A DNA stretch of 64,000 nucleotides from Amycolatopsis rubida (GCF_900115345.1 NZ_FOWC01000003.1:310001-374000); one strand, 5' to 3'. Shown: positions 8,252 to 17,475, counted from the stretch's first letter. The notes: generated from the sequence alone by a model not told the origin. Program-made: numbers and translations.

Positions 8252-9568
8252 TTGACGCCCGCCGGCCGCGCCCCTGTCCGGTCCTGGCTCATCTGGCTCA
8301 CCGCGGTCACGGTGTACCTGCTCGCCGTTTTCCACCGCACCTCCTTCGGCGTCGCCGGGCTGAAGGCAGCCGAACGCTTCGGCGTCGGGTCCGCCGCGCT
8401 CGGCATCTTCACCGTCTTGCAGGTCGGCGTATACGCGGCCATGCAGATCCCGACCGGCGTGCTGGTCGACCGCTACGGCCCGCGCCGCGTGCTCACCGCC
8501 GCCGTCCTGATCCTCGGCTCCGGGCAGCTGCTGCTCGGACTCGCCGACACCTACGCACTCGGCCTGGTGGCCCGCGGCGTCCTAGGCCTCGGCGACGCAC
8601 TCACCTTCGTCAGCGTCCTGCGCCTCGTCGCGGCGCATTTCCCGGCGCACCGGTACGCGCTGCTCGCGTCCTTCACCTCCTGCGTCGGCTACCTCGGAAA
8701 CCTCGCCGCGACAGTCCCGCTCACCCTGCTCCTCGACGGTCCAGGATGGACAGTCACCTTCCTCGCCGTCGGCGCGGTGACGGTGCTCTATTCGGTGCCG
8801 GTCGCGCTGCGCGTCCGCGACACTCCCGGCGGCGTGCCGGAACGCGAGCGCGAACCCGTGCGCCCGGCGGAACTGGCCAGGCAGGTCAAACTGGCCTGGC
8901 GAACTCCCGGCACCCGGCTGGGATTCTGGGTGCACTTCTCGACGATGTTCGCGCCGAACGTGCTGACCCTGTTGTGGGGCATGCCTTTCCTGGTGCAAGG
9001 CGAAGGCCTGCCCGCGGCGACCGCCAGCGCGCTGCTGACCGTCTTCGTGTTCGGCTCCATGGCAGGCGGCCCGCTGCTGGGCGCGGTGATCGGCCGTGCC
9101 CCGGCGCTGCGGGTGCCGCTGGTCATCGGCTACCTCGCCGGAGCGGCGATCGTGTGGGCGGTGCTGCTCGGCTGGAACGGCCACGTCCCGGTAGGCGTCC
9201 TCGTCCCCGCGTTCGCGTTCCTCACCCTGGGCGGCCCGGCGTCGATGATCGGCTTCGCCATCGCCCGCGACTACAACCCGCTGTCCCGCGTCGGCACCGC
9301 GACCGGAGTAGTGAACGTCGGCGGTTTCCTGGCGACCACCGTGACGGCCTTGCTGATCGGCATCCTCCTCCAGGCCACCGGCGGCAACTTCCGGATCGCG
9401 CTGCTGGTCGTCGTAGCCGTGCTGGCGGCAGGCGCGTCGCGAATGCTGGTGTGGTGGCGGCGCGCCCGCGCCCACGTGTTCGCCGCGGCGGCCCGCGGGG
9501 AAGAAGTCCCGGTCCGGATCCGGCGGCACCGCTGGGACCGCGCCCCGGAAGAGGCCGTGGCCGCCTGA
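8252..9568 (+). CDS. Major facilitator superfamily transporter
   Basis: A 438-aa protein with about 12 predicted transmembrane segments and the MFS loop-2/3 signature GVLVDRYGPRRVL near residues 70-82. The TTG start at 8252 is chosen because GGAGGA precedes it by about 5 nt and the first helix (WLIWLTAVTVYLLAVFHRTSFGV) follows immediately. The HRTSFGVAG region resembles the nitrate/glucarate-type porter branch, but the substrate is not evident. Palindromic sites upstream suggest dedicated control. Its 3' intergenic region held the chromosomal attachment site of the mobile element. The element interrupted what would have been its terminator hairpin. Confidence 0.85.
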   Translation: MTPAGRAPVRSWLIWLTAVTVYLLAVFHRTSFGVAGLKAAERFGVGSAALGIFTVLQVGVYAAMQIPTGVLVDRYGPRRVLTAAVLILGSGQLLLGLADTYALGLVARGVLGLGDALTFVSVLRLVAAHFPAHRYALLASFTSCVGYLGNLAATVPLTLLLDGPGWTVTFLAVGAVTVLYSVPVALRVRDTPGGVPEREREPVRPAELARQVKLAWRTPGTRLGFWVHFSTMFAPNVLTLLWGMPFLVQGEGLPAATASALLTVFVFGSMAGGPLLGAVIGRAPALRVPLVIGYLAGAAIVWAVLLGWNGHVPVGVLVPAFAFLTLGGPASMIGFAIARDYNPLSRVGTATGVVNVGGFLATTVTALLIGILLQATGGNFRIALLVVVAVLAAGASRMLVWWRRARAHVFAAAARGEEVPVRIRRHRWDRAPEEAVAA

Positions 9569-9578
9569 CCGCTCCCGC

Positions 9579-9629
9579 TGCTCGTGAGTGGCTGTGCCGG
9601 TTCTAGCGGATACCGACTTGTCGACCTAC
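9579..9629 (+). other. attL: attL: left junction of the integrated element
   Basis: The chromosomal half (B arm) is 9579-9602, the crossover core CT is 9603-9604, and the element half (P' arm) is 9605-9629. The B arm is the exact reverse complement of 57910-57933 over 24 bp. The P' arm matches the reverse complement of 57883-57907 at 20 of 25 positions. This is the arrangement expected for a large serine integrase: attB and attP are each imperfect or perfect dyads split at a central dinucleotide. The P' arm ends 9 bp before the recombinase start codon, and attP beside int is typical of such elements. Confidence 0.9.
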
Positions 9630-9638
9630 CGTGGTGGT

Positions 9639-11702
9639 ATGGCTCACTCACACCAGGTTACCGCAGGTCAGGGTGGTCGGCAGCCGATCTTGGATTCGTA
9701 TGCGCGGCTGTCGCGGAATCAGCGGGGCAAGCTGGAGAAGTGCGAGACGCAGCACGCGGACAACCGTGAGGTGATCGACCGGTTGGGCGGCGTGCTGGGT
9801 GAGGAGATCTCCGATCCGAAGCTGTCAGCCTGGAATCCGAAGGTCCACCGCCCGGGGTGGGAACGGGTGATGAAGCGGGTTGCCGCGCGGGCGTGTGACG
9901 GGGTGGTGTTGTGGAACACCGACCGGGGCTGGCGGCAGTCTCCGGACCTCGAAGACATGTTCAAGCTGATCGAGGGCTACGACTCGTTCACGGTCGCGTC
10001 CTCGCACGGCCGCTACGACTTGTCGGACTACAACGACCGGTACCAGTTGCGGCAGGAGGTCGCGCACAACCAGCGCAATTCCGACGAGGCATCGCAGCGG
10101 ATCTCCCGCCGGTTCGACACACTGCGCCGCAAAGGAGTCCCGCACTTGCAGGGCCGGTCGTTCGGATTCCCCGGGCTGGACCGGACAGTGCCGAAAGAAG
10201 ACGCGCTGGACGAGGACGGCAACGACACCCGGGAACAGGTTCCGGCGGAGCTGGTGGAGCGGGAGCGTGCCGCGTTGCGGTCCGGGACGAGCGCGATCCT
10301 GGCCGGGGTGAAACAGCTTGCGCTGGCCGAGGAGTGGAACGCGGCCGGTCTGCGCACGGTCACCGGCGGGTTGTTTATTCCGACGGGAATCCGGGATGTG
10401 CTGCTCCGTCCACGCAACGCGGGACTGATCGAGCACGACGGCGAGATCGTGGGGCAGATGCCGGGCGAGCCGGTCGTGGACCCGGAGGAGTTCGAGCGGT
10501 TGCGCGCGCTGTACGCGGGGCGCACCCGGGGACGGCAGCCCGGCGGGCGCTATGTCGGCTCGGGCATCGCGACCTGCCCCCGCTGCGAGAAGAAACTGTC
10601 CGGTCGGCCGCACGTCGGCGAGTATCCGGACGGAGCACGGCGGCGGCAGTACGCGTGCACGAAAGCGCGCGGCGGGTGCGGCAAGGTCGCGGCCGACGTA
10701 CGGGCGGTGGACCGCCAGATCCGGGGCATGGTGGTCGCGCGGATGTCGGACAAGAGCCACGCTGCGGCGATCAAGGCCGTGCGGGCGCAGATCTCGGACC
10801 GGTTGGAGAAGGTCGAGAACGAGATCACCGAGTGCGAGACGCGGCAGGAGGCGATCTCGGCGAAGTGGGGCGCGCGGAAGATGTCCGACAAGGCGTTCGA
10901 CAAGGCGAACGAGCCCCTGCTCAAGGATCTCGCGCGCCTGTACGCGGAACGGGAGGAGTTGACCGGCGGCAACCCGGAAGGCCCCACCGAGGCGATGAGC
11001 CGGGAGGAAGCCGCCGCGAAGTGGGACGCGGCCGATGTCGGCGAGCGGCGCGCCATGCTCAGCGACGCGTTGGGCCGGGACACGCTCTACGTCGACCCGT
11101 CCGAGCGCAAGGGGTTCCGCACGTTCGACCCGAAACGCGTCCGTGTCAAGCCCTACGAGCCCAAGCGCCGCCGGGCCGATACCGGCCCGGTCCCGGCGGC
11201 TGACCGCGCTGACGGCGACGACCGCGTTACCGTGAGCACCAGCGACGAGGGAGGTCCTTCCATGGTCATGTTCAGTCCGGGCAGCGGACCTTTGCCGACA
11301 GCGCACGAAGACACCGCCGCCGCCAACCTGGACGCGTTCGTCGCGGACGTGTGCGCGCGGTGGGAGTACACCCTGGTCGCGTCCCGCCGCCGCCCCGAGG
11401 ACGACCGCGACGACGGCCGGTACGTGTGGGATCTGGAGTTCCGGTGCCCGAACGGGAAGCGCCACACGTGCCAGGTGGCCATGTTCGGGGTTCCGCGCGA
11501 CTATGCCGAGGGCGGCGACCCGCTCATGTTCCCGGAGCCACGGCTGTACGTGGACGGCAGTTCGTGGGTGTGGGACTTCGCGGTGGGCAGCGCGGCGGCG
11601 TATTTCGATCAGAATCCCGACGACGAGAATCACCCCGAACACCCGGACTACGACACGTCGTCGCACAACCGGCCCCGGGGCGGCTCGGCGCCGGACGCGT
11701 AG
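9639..11702 (+). CDS. int: Large serine recombinase (integrase) with C-terminal extension
   Basis: 687 aa from the ATG at 9639. This start is preferred because the longer GTG start (9588) would lie in the chromosomal B arm, outside the element. The resolvase domain contains YARLSRNQRG with the nucleophile Ser25. A Recombinase domain follows, then a zinc ribbon CPRC near 312 with CTKARGGC near 339, and a coiled coil at about 385-450, the classic order for large serine integrases. The integrase core ends around residue 540. A further region of about 146 residues is acidic and Trp-rich (WEYTLVASRRRPEDDRDDG). At 11262 an in-frame ATG sits 7 nt after a strong GAGGGAGG Shine-Dalgarno, so this tail could also be translated separately. 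The gene would catalyse attP x attB integration. Confidence 0.92.
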   Translation: MAHSHQVTAGQGGRQPILDSYARLSRNQRGKLEKCETQHADNREVIDRLGGVLGEEISDPKLSAWNPKVHRPGWERVMKRVAARACDGVVLWNTDRGWRQSPDLEDMFKLIEGYDSFTVASSHGRYDLSDYNDRYQLRQEVAHNQRNSDEASQRISRRFDTLRRKGVPHLQGRSFGFPGLDRTVPKEDALDEDGNDTREQVPAELVERERAALRSGTSAILAGVKQLALAEEWNAAGLRTVTGGLFIPTGIRDVLLRPRNAGLIEHDGEIVGQMPGEPVVDPEEFERLRALYAGRTRGRQPGGRYVGSGIATCPRCEKKLSGRPHVGEYPDGARRRQYACTKARGGCGKVAADVRAVDRQIRGMVVARMSDKSHAAAIKAVRAQISDRLEKVENEITECETRQEAISAKWGARKMSDKAFDKANEPLLKDLARLYAEREELTGGNPEGPTEAMSREEAAAKWDAADVGERRAMLSDALGRDTLYVDPSERKGFRTFDPKRVRVKPYEPKRRRADTGPVPAADRADGDDRVTVSTSDEGGPSMVMFSPGSGPLPTAHEDTAAANLDAFVADVCARWEYTLVASRRRPEDDRDDGRYVWDLEFRCPNGKRHTCQVAMFGVPRDYAEGGDPLMFPEPRLYVDGSSWVWDFAVGSAAAYFDQNPDDENHPEHPDYDTSSHNRPRGGSAPDA

Positions 11703-11970
11703 TCACCACGCCCGCCCCGATGGTCGCCGGCACCGGCGCGCGGACTCCGCACGCCGGTGCCGGCGCGTCATCAAGGCCGTCAACACCACGAGCAGCACCC
11801 GCGGTGAGGCCAGCGTTCGCGCGGCGGGCGTCGATCGCAGCTTCTGTTATCGGCACCCCGACGTGCTCACGCCCATTCACGCCGCGCAGCATCCGCGCCC
11901 GCGGCCGTCAGCGGTCAGCCGCGAAATCGCTGCACGGCGATCTCGCCGACGCACTCGCCCGCCTTCTCGA

Positions 11971-12915
11971 TCACTCCTGCGAGCCGGTCTGGGCCTCGCC
12001 TGCTGGCACGTCCATGCGGTGACTGGTTCCATCGTAATCGCGGAAAAACCAGGACACCCCGCTGTTCTCGGCCGCGACCGAGGCATGCTCCGTGCCGACT
12101 TCGAGACCGGCCGGGTCGGGGAGTTCTTCGCCCAGAACGGTCGTCGCGTTGCTGATCACGACGAGAACGTCCTGGGTCATCTCTTCCATCACGACATGCA
12201 GGGGCACGATCAACTCGGCGTCTTCGCCGACCTGGAGCGCCGGCGAGTACGCGAAGGTCGGGCGCAGCGTGATCGTCCGGGCACCGACCGGGCGCTTGAT
12301 TTTCACGCGGGCGACCACGGCGTTGTCTTCGACCGGGCCGGTGAACCGTTTCTCGTCAACGATCTCGAACGGCTCGCCCTCGGTGAAGACGATCGGTCCG
12401 GCATCGAACGCCATCTGACCGATGACCCGGACCGCGCGGTGCTTGTCCGCGTTCGACAGCCACCGCAGCCACTCCAGGGGCATGTCCTGGGGCTGCTCGG
12501 CCTGGAAGGGCTGGCAGGCCTCCACCAGGTCCCAGAACTCCGGCGCGACGAGAGGCCGAAGGTCTTTCGCTTTTCCCTTGAAGTTCTTGCTGTTCTCCGT
12601 TGCCAGCGGGAAAGTGACCAGGTGAGGGTTCGGCGGCGGGCCGGAATGAGCCATCACCGCGGTCCAGAACGTGTGGTCCAGCGCCGCGCGCAGGTTCGTC
12701 AGCACATCCCCGGCCAAGACGCCCCAGCGCTCCGGGAAGGGCTTCAAGATCTTCAACCGCCACTGCGCACTCAGCAACGGGTCAGAGGCGGCTCGCGCGT
12801 TGTCGGTCCGGCTGTATGCATACGCCTGGCCGTAATCGAACTCTCGCCCTTCACGAGCAAGAACCGCCTGGTGCTCGACACCGCGAGCCCACTTGATCCA
12901 TGCCGACCGCATCAT
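11971..12915 (-). CDS. Hypothetical protein with HEPN-like helical N-terminus
   Basis: A 314-aa protein beginning MMRSAWIKWARGVEH. The N-terminal half is helical and contains LRAALDHTFW and, further on, SNADKHRAVRV. This pairing of an LxHxxW helix with a DKHR motif recurs in many uncharacterised actinobacterial proteins of mobile regions. The C-terminal half is predicted beta-rich (VVARVKIKRPVGARTITLRPTF). I cannot assign a function. The gene points back towards the integrase, leaving 268 bp without a gene between them, and diverges from the next gene. It is probably accessory cargo. Confidence 0.6.
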   Translation of the reverse strand: MMRSAWIKWARGVEHQAVLAREGREFDYGQAYAYSRTDNARAASDPLLSAQWRLKILKPFPERWGVLAGDVLTNLRAALDHTFWTAVMAHSGPPPNPHLVTFPLATENSKNFKGKAKDLRPLVAPEFWDLVEACQPFQAEQPQDMPLEWLRWLSNADKHRAVRVIGQMAFDAGPIVFTEGEPFEIVDEKRFTGPVEDNAVVARVKIKRPVGARTITLRPTFAYSPALQVGEDAELIVPLHVVMEEMTQDVLVVISNATTVLGEELPDPAGLEVGTEHASVAAENSGVSWFFRDYDGTSHRMDVPAGEAQTGSQE

Positions 12916-13056
12916 GCCCGAGATCCTAGGCGAACAAGCCTGGCACGAGTCCGGGCTCGGGCTCCGCGGCGTTCGATCGTGGCGATGAACGCGCAGGTGA
13001 CGGGCTTGGCCTCAGGTAATATCGGTGTGTACTGGCGAGTCGGTGCCGAGGGGGCC

Positions 13057-13980
13057 ATGGCTGAGCGGGTAGGAATTCCGGCGGCGCGGGACAGCCGCGA
13101 CCGGCTGTACGGGCGGGCGGCGATCGACGCGACGCCGCCTCCGTTCGAGGCGTTCAAGCCGCTGCGCTGTGGCGGATGCGCTGTAGCCGTGATCGCAGTG
13201 TCGACCCATCCTCGCCGTACGCCCCGGGGCGGAACGACCCAGGTGACGGCGTTGTACCGCCTTCCCCCCAACGGGGAGCACGACCCGGGCTGCCCCTACG
13301 ACTTCAAGAACCGCGCCGAGAACCTCATCCGCGACAGCCGCGGCACTCTGGTCAAAGACGGCGAGGATTACGAGCTGCGGCTCCCGGACCCCGACACGAT
13401 CGAACCGCCTGACCCGCTGCCGCCCAGCAAGCCCGGCAAACCCACGGCCCGGCTCGCCGTGACCGCCTCCCCGTACAGGCTCGTCCCGGCGCTGAGCACC
13501 GCCGCCGGCATCGTGCGTCTCCTGCGCGAGTTCGACGACGACCCCGACGCGAGCAGCCGGTTCCGCGCCCGATACGCAGGCAGGACGCTGCGCTGGAACG
13601 AATTCTGCCGCGGCGCGAACGAGGCCGTCGCGATCGCCGGCTATCTCGGACACGGACCTGCGGCACGGCATCCGCTCGCGCTGCACGGCATCGTCCGGGA
13701 CGTCGGCACCGCCCACTCTCGCAACACCCACCAGCTGCGCGACGAGCACGAGGACTACCTCGACCACGCGGGCGAACGACGGCGTCTGCGCGTCGTCGTG
13801 CGGTCGAGAAACCCCGGCGCCTTCGCCCAGGTGCGCCCCGGCGACCGATGGCTCGGCTACGGACACTGGAAGCTCTGGCCCGCGCCGAGCGCTCCCGTCA
13901 CCGAAGTCCAGTTGTGGATCGACGGCCCCTGGTCGCTCACCACCTGGCGCGAGGACAACGGATCCGGCCCGCGTGCGTGA
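13057..13980 (+). CDS. Hypothetical protein with Cys-pair (possible zinc-binding) N-terminus
   Basis: A 307-aa protein. The ATG at 13057 follows a GAGGGGG Shine-Dalgarno, and a TAATAT-like -10 box lies about 35 bp upstream. Near residue 35 is LRCGGC (CxxC), followed by HDPGCPYDF, which could complete a metal site. A middle segment contains FRARYAGRTLRWNEFC, and the C-terminus is Trp-rich (RWLGYGHWKLWP...WIDGPWSLTTW), resembling a small beta barrel. The CxxC plus HxxGCPY arrangement recalls CoiA-like competence proteins, but only loosely. It diverges from the preceding hypothetical gene and ends at a strong bidirectional terminator shared with the convergent genes to its right. Confidence 0.6.
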   Translation: MAERVGIPAARDSRDRLYGRAAIDATPPPFEAFKPLRCGGCAVAVIAVSTHPRRTPRGGTTQVTALYRLPPNGEHDPGCPYDFKNRAENLIRDSRGTLVKDGEDYELRLPDPDTIEPPDPLPPSKPGKPTARLAVTASPYRLVPALSTAAGIVRLLREFDDDPDASSRFRARYAGRTLRWNEFCRGANEAVAIAGYLGHGPAARHPLALHGIVRDVGTAHSRNTHQLRDEHEDYLDHAGERRRLRVVVRSRNPGAFAQVRPGDRWLGYGHWKLWPAPSAPVTEVQLWIDGPWSLTTWREDNGSGPRA

Positions 13981-14160
13981 ACCGTCCTCCGACATCCCAT
14001 CGAGTACGCGGCAGATCTGGTGGCGGCCCGCCGCGATGTAGGGCTTCATCGGCTCACGGCCGCGCCGGGTTGCGGACGGGTTAGGGGGCGACGCGAACCA
14101 ACCGGGCGGGATATCGGTCGGCGGTGCGCGGGCAGGGAATCGTGAGCGGCGGATCCCGCA

Positions 14161-14212
14161 ACAGACGAACGGTGGCTCACTGTCCCATGGACGATGAGCC
14201 ACCGTTGTCTGT
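14161..14212. terminator. Strong bidirectional hairpin terminator
   Basis: The arms ACAGAC-g-AACGGTGGCTCA and TGAGCCACCGTT-GTCTGT pair over 18 bp with one bulged G around a 15-nt loop. The hairpin lies between convergent genes ending at 13980 (+) and 14220 (-). No T-tract is needed in high-GC actinobacteria, where hairpins alone are common. Confidence 0.85.
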
Positions 14213-14219
14213 ATCGCGA

Positions 14220-14549
14220 TCAGCTGCTCTGCTGTCGTTGAGCCCGTTGTCGTTCCTGGCGGGCCTCGATCCGGTTGAGGATCACTGCGAGGGCGCGGAT
14301 TTGTTCCGGGGTCATCGGCGGCCAGTCCACCACGATCGCGGCCCACCGGTCGACCGCTTCGTCATCCAGTCGCGCTTGTTGCTCGGCGTAGGTTTCCCGC
14401 GCGGCCGATTCAGGCTCGATCGTCTCGGGCTCTGATTCGTCGGCGGTGGTGGTTGTGTCGTGATCGATGGGAGTGCCTTCGCCGCTGCTTCGCCGGGCGT
14501 GCCCCCGGTTGGCAGTGGCTGCGAAGCGTCCGGCGGAGTGGCCGGTCAT
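14220..14549 (-). CDS. Small hypothetical protein, helical C-terminus
   Basis: A 109-aa protein with an acidic, Thr-rich N-terminal half and a helical C-terminus, MTPEQIRALAVILNRIEARQERQRAQRQ. Short proteins with this PPMTPEQIRALAxILNR helix are familiar next to conjugation genes in actinobacteria but have no known function. The start overlaps the stop of the upstream gene by 4 bp (ATGA), so the two are translationally coupled and probably act together. The helix is highly charged and could mediate protein-protein contact. Its 3' end meets the terminator at 14161. Confidence 0.65.
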   Translation of the reverse strand: MTGHSAGRFAATANRGHARRSSGEGTPIDHDTTTTADESEPETIEPESAARETYAEQQARLDDEAVDRWAAIVVDWPPMTPEQIRALAVILNRIEARQERQRAQRQQSS

Positions 14550-15343
14550 CGCGCCTCGGTCGCCGGAGAGCGCTCGCGGCGCGTCCGCGGAATCGGCTCC
14601 GGTGCGCGCTGCTCAGCGGAACGGTCCGCGTGCATCGAGGCGGCCCCGGAGTCGTTCCGGAAGATCAGCAGGTCGGTGCGCTTGCTGGCGTGCACTGACT
14701 CGGTCGGCAAGGTGACCGAGGCCGGCGGACACGACCGGAGAAGTCGGTCGCGCTCGACGGGGGCGAGCGTGACGATGACGTGCCGGGCGTAGCGCATTCC
14801 GGCGTTGGTCGCCGCAGCGGCTACTGCACCCGCATGGTCGGTGAACCGCGCCCTTCCGGCCTCGTCGTGGAGGGCGACCGCGAGCACTCCGCCCGGTGCC
14901 AGCCACCGCGCCCAGGACTGGTAAGGCTGACCGTCGGCGTCGATCCACGGTGCGGGCAGTTCGGCGGCGAGCAGAAGGTCCACCGAGCCGTCCTCGGGCG
15001 TGCGCGCACCGCCGCCGACGCGAGTGCGGCGGCCTTCGGCGGTGATGGTCTCGGGGCCGATGCAGAGGACTCGGCGGCCCGCGCTGTCGGCGACTGCGGC
15101 GATACGGGCGGCGTCCGGGCCGGTCACGACGACGGTGTCGCCGGGTGCGGAGAGGGAAGTCACGGCCTGGGTCACGAGGCTGCGGGTGACGCCCTCGATC
15201 AACGGCGGAAGGCCGTGTTCGTCGGCGGGAGCAGGCGGGCACAACCAGATTCCCAGCGGCCCGGATGCGGCTTTCCCTGCTCGCGCTTCAGATTGCTCTT
15301 CGATTCCCGAGGAAGATTCCGGCGTTGCAGGGCCAATGCCCAT
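14546..15343 (-). CDS. SAM-methyltransferase-fold-like protein of conjugative elements
   Basis: 265 aa from the ATG at 15343 (MGIGPATPESSSG). The sequence alternates strands and helices as in a Rossmann methyltransferase: GDTVVVTGPDAARIAAVAD at the position of motif I, GSVDLLLAAEL as motif IV, and WLAPGGVLAVALHDEAGRARF as the motif V/VI region. The motif I glycines are degenerate and no DPPY is present, so catalysis is doubtful. Similar proteins often precede conjugation operons in actinobacterial elements, where they are annotated as methyltransferase-like or hypothetical. The gene is coupled to the following 109-aa protein by a 4-bp overlap. Confidence 0.55.
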   Translation of the reverse strand: MGIGPATPESSSGIEEQSEARAGKAASGPLGIWLCPPAPADEHGLPPLIEGVTRSLVTQAVTSLSAPGDTVVVTGPDAARIAAVADSAGRRVLCIGPETITAEGRRTRVGGGARTPEDGSVDLLLAAELPAPWIDADGQPYQSWARWLAPGGVLAVALHDEAGRARFTDHAGAVAAAATNAGMRYARHVIVTLAPVERDRLLRSCPPASVTLPTESVHASKRTDLLIFRNDSGAASMHADRSAEQRAPEPIPRTRRERSPATEAR

Positions 15344-16467
15344 GGTGAGTGTCCTCGCAATTCGCTGCGACGAGTTCTGACACTGCTCTAAAGCGCGGTT
15401 CTGCACCGGATTTTGCAGCCGAGTTCGTCCCGCTCGAAGGTCAGGCAGCCTGTGTCTCGCCCGCGCGCAAACGTCCCGGTTCCTTTGTCGAGGCCGAGCC
15501 TCCGGCTTGAGCGGGGGCGCTGACCGAGGCGCGTCCAAAGGGCGGGGTTGCCCATGTCCCGAGGCAACCCGATGGGGTTGGCGAAGGTTGACCCGACGTC
15601 GTTGGCGTCCAGCCCTCGTGCCGCTCGGAGACGCTGTGCCTCGCCGCCGTGCACCCTTGTGGTCGCTGCACTCGGGCCCCGCGGTCCGGGTTGCCCGATA
15701 GCTCCTCGCGATGGCGGATGGTTCGGGCGTGCATGTTGCTGGAGCACCGTATTCCGGTGCCCTGTACTGACGTGGCGAGCGACCGGTCTCACGTGCCTTC
15801 GCCTGCGCTTCCGCCGAGCCGCGCGTCCCCAGGGCGAGCGCCGGCGCGCAACCTCCGACGTCGGCGTGACGTCTGCCCGCGCAGAATTCGGCTCGGGAAC
15901 GCGGGCTGGTTCGATGCGTGTTTGGGCTCCGTCACGGGAGAGTTGCGCCGCTGTGACCGGCGGGGGCATCGCTGAGTGCGCTGTTGCGAGCCAGGCGCTC
16001 GTGCTTCTCACCGCATGAGATCGCCCGACTCTGCCACTCCGCCGCGAACACTGTGGAGACTCCCTGCCCGCAGTGCTTGGCGAGCCGGATCGGACGTGTG
16101 AATTCCGGCAGCGCGCGATCCGTGACGGCACCGGCTTGGATACCGCGTTTAGCCGAGAGCAAGCAGGCGGCAAGCGCGCGGTCGCTGGCTCGGCCGCGAC
16201 TTTCTCGTAGAGGTGCCGCCCGGCTGCACGACCGCGCGATTCATCCTTGCGGATCCCCTGCATAGCAGGTCATGACACATGCGAGGCTGTCCGGTCGTCT
16301 GCGGCGGGCGGGTGGGGCGGTTCCTGGCGGTTTCCTTGCAGCCCGGGTTTCACGGTCGGCCGGGAAGGTTTCGGCAAGCGGTGTTCGGCGGGATGGACGG
16401 CGTCAATCGACCTGTCCGATCCGCGCCGACGTCTGGCGCGGGTCGCTCGCACCCGGGGAGTCCTGCG
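15344..16467. other. 1.1-kb stretch without a convincing gene; candidate origin-of-transfer/leader region
   Basis: Open frames exist on both strands, but their translations are rich in Arg, Ser, Pro and Cys without recognisable structure, and none has a good ribosome binding site. The stretch separates the leftward methyltransferase-like operon from the rightward T4SS operon, so it must hold both promoters. A 10-bp inverted repeat, CGCGCGGTCG (16175-16184) and CGACCGCGCG (16229-16238), lies within it. Position and lack of coding suggest it may also hold oriT, but no nick-site consensus was recognised. Confidence 0.4.
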
Positions 16468-17307
16468 ATGCCACCTATGAATCCGCGCGCCGACCGCGGA
16501 GAACCGTTTCGCCGCCGCAACCGCCCGCGCACCGGCACCGAGTCTGTCCACACCGGCTCGGTGCTGAACACCGCGGAAGCAGCGTTTCGTCTGTTGTGCA
16601 CCGGCCCGGAGCCGCTCGCGTTGGACTGTGCGCGGATAGGGCTCGGGCTGCCGCGCCGACGCGTGCCGTTGATCGAACTGCGTGACGTCCTGCTGGACCG
16701 GGCGACGTCCGGGGCCGCGCGGGAAGCGGCGTGGCGGGAGCTGGTGACGGCCGCGCAGACCGGTGATCCCGCGTGGGTCGTCGGCGCCGTCGGGGTCGCG
16801 CTGCCCGGGTTGCGCAAGGCCGCCGGAGAGCTGGCCGCCGGCTACCTCGGAGACGTCGACGACATCGACGCCGAGCTGCTGACGGGATTCACCGCCCGGC
16901 TGAAGCAGATCGATCCGGACGCCGGTGTGCTGGCCGCGCGGCTCGTGTGGGCGGCCCAGCGCGCCGGCGCGAAACTGCGTGCGGCGGAGCGGGACCACGC
17001 GGCCCGCACCGCGCCCTTGCGGGAGTCGTGCGAGCCGCGCCCGCCGGTGCGCGGCCACGAGGATCTGGTGCTCGCCGCGGCGGTGCGCGAGGGCGTGCTG
17101 ACCGCGGCCGAAGCGTCGCTGATCGCCTCGACACGGCTGGACGGAATGCGCGTTCACGAGGCTGCGGAAGCATTGGGCGAATCGTATTTCCGGGTGTTTC
17201 GCGCACGGGAAAAGGCCGAGTCCGCGCTCATTTCCTGGCTCGGCGCGTCGCGTCCGGAAAAGAAATCGAATCCCGTCTGCAAAAAGTCGGCCCGCCCCGC
17301 GCTTTAG
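16468..17307 (+). CDS. Sigma-70-like protein, first gene of the T4SS operon
   Basis: 279 aa. The ATG at 16468 follows GGGGAG by 7 nt. The central region (AWRELVTAAQTGDPAWVVGAVGVALPGLRKAAGELAAGY) is helical and resembles sigma region 2. The C-terminal segment, GVLTAAEASLIASTRLDGMRVHEAAEALGESYFRVFRAREKAESAL, has the layout of a sigma region-4 helix-turn-helix. Divergent sigma-like proteins are known at the head of conjugation operons in actinobacteria, presumably directing transcription of transfer genes. This one lacks obvious promoter-melting motifs. It begins the rightward operon 168 bp before the pilin gene. The C-terminal tail is very Lys/Arg-rich. Confidence 0.6.
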   Translation: MPPMNPRADRGEPFRRRNRPRTGTESVHTGSVLNTAEAAFRLLCTGPEPLALDCARIGLGLPRRRVPLIELRDVLLDRATSGAAREAAWRELVTAAQTGDPAWVVGAVGVALPGLRKAAGELAAGYLGDVDDIDAELLTGFTARLKQIDPDAGVLAARLVWAAQRAGAKLRAAERDHAARTAPLRESCEPRPPVRGHEDLVLAAAVREGVLTAAEASLIASTRLDGMRVHEAAEALGESYFRVFRAREKAESALISWLGASRPEKKSNPVCKKSARPAL

Positions 17308-17475
17308 AGCGGTGTGAGGGGAACCAGGTCGAGCACCGGACACGCACGCGTCTCCGCGATCGCCCGCCGCCGGCCGCGCCCGGCGCGGCGATCCGCGGAG
17401 TCCGTGGCCGGGTCCCTGGTCGCCCTCGCATCCACTTCGCCCGCCCGCCGCCGGTGTCCTCGGGAAGGATCCTGG

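Noticed and set aside
9584..9638. Upstream GTG starts for the integrase
   Set aside because: They lie in the chromosomal half of attL. The gene must be complete inside the element, so the ATG at 9639 is preferred.
9825..11666. 613-codon minus-strand frame over the integrase
   Set aside because: Shadow frame opposite a recombinase with an intact catalytic Ser and zinc ribbon.
15388..16263. 291-codon minus-strand frame in the gene-free region
   Set aside because: Amino-acid composition (Arg/Ser/Pro/Cys) and lack of a ribosome binding site argue against coding.
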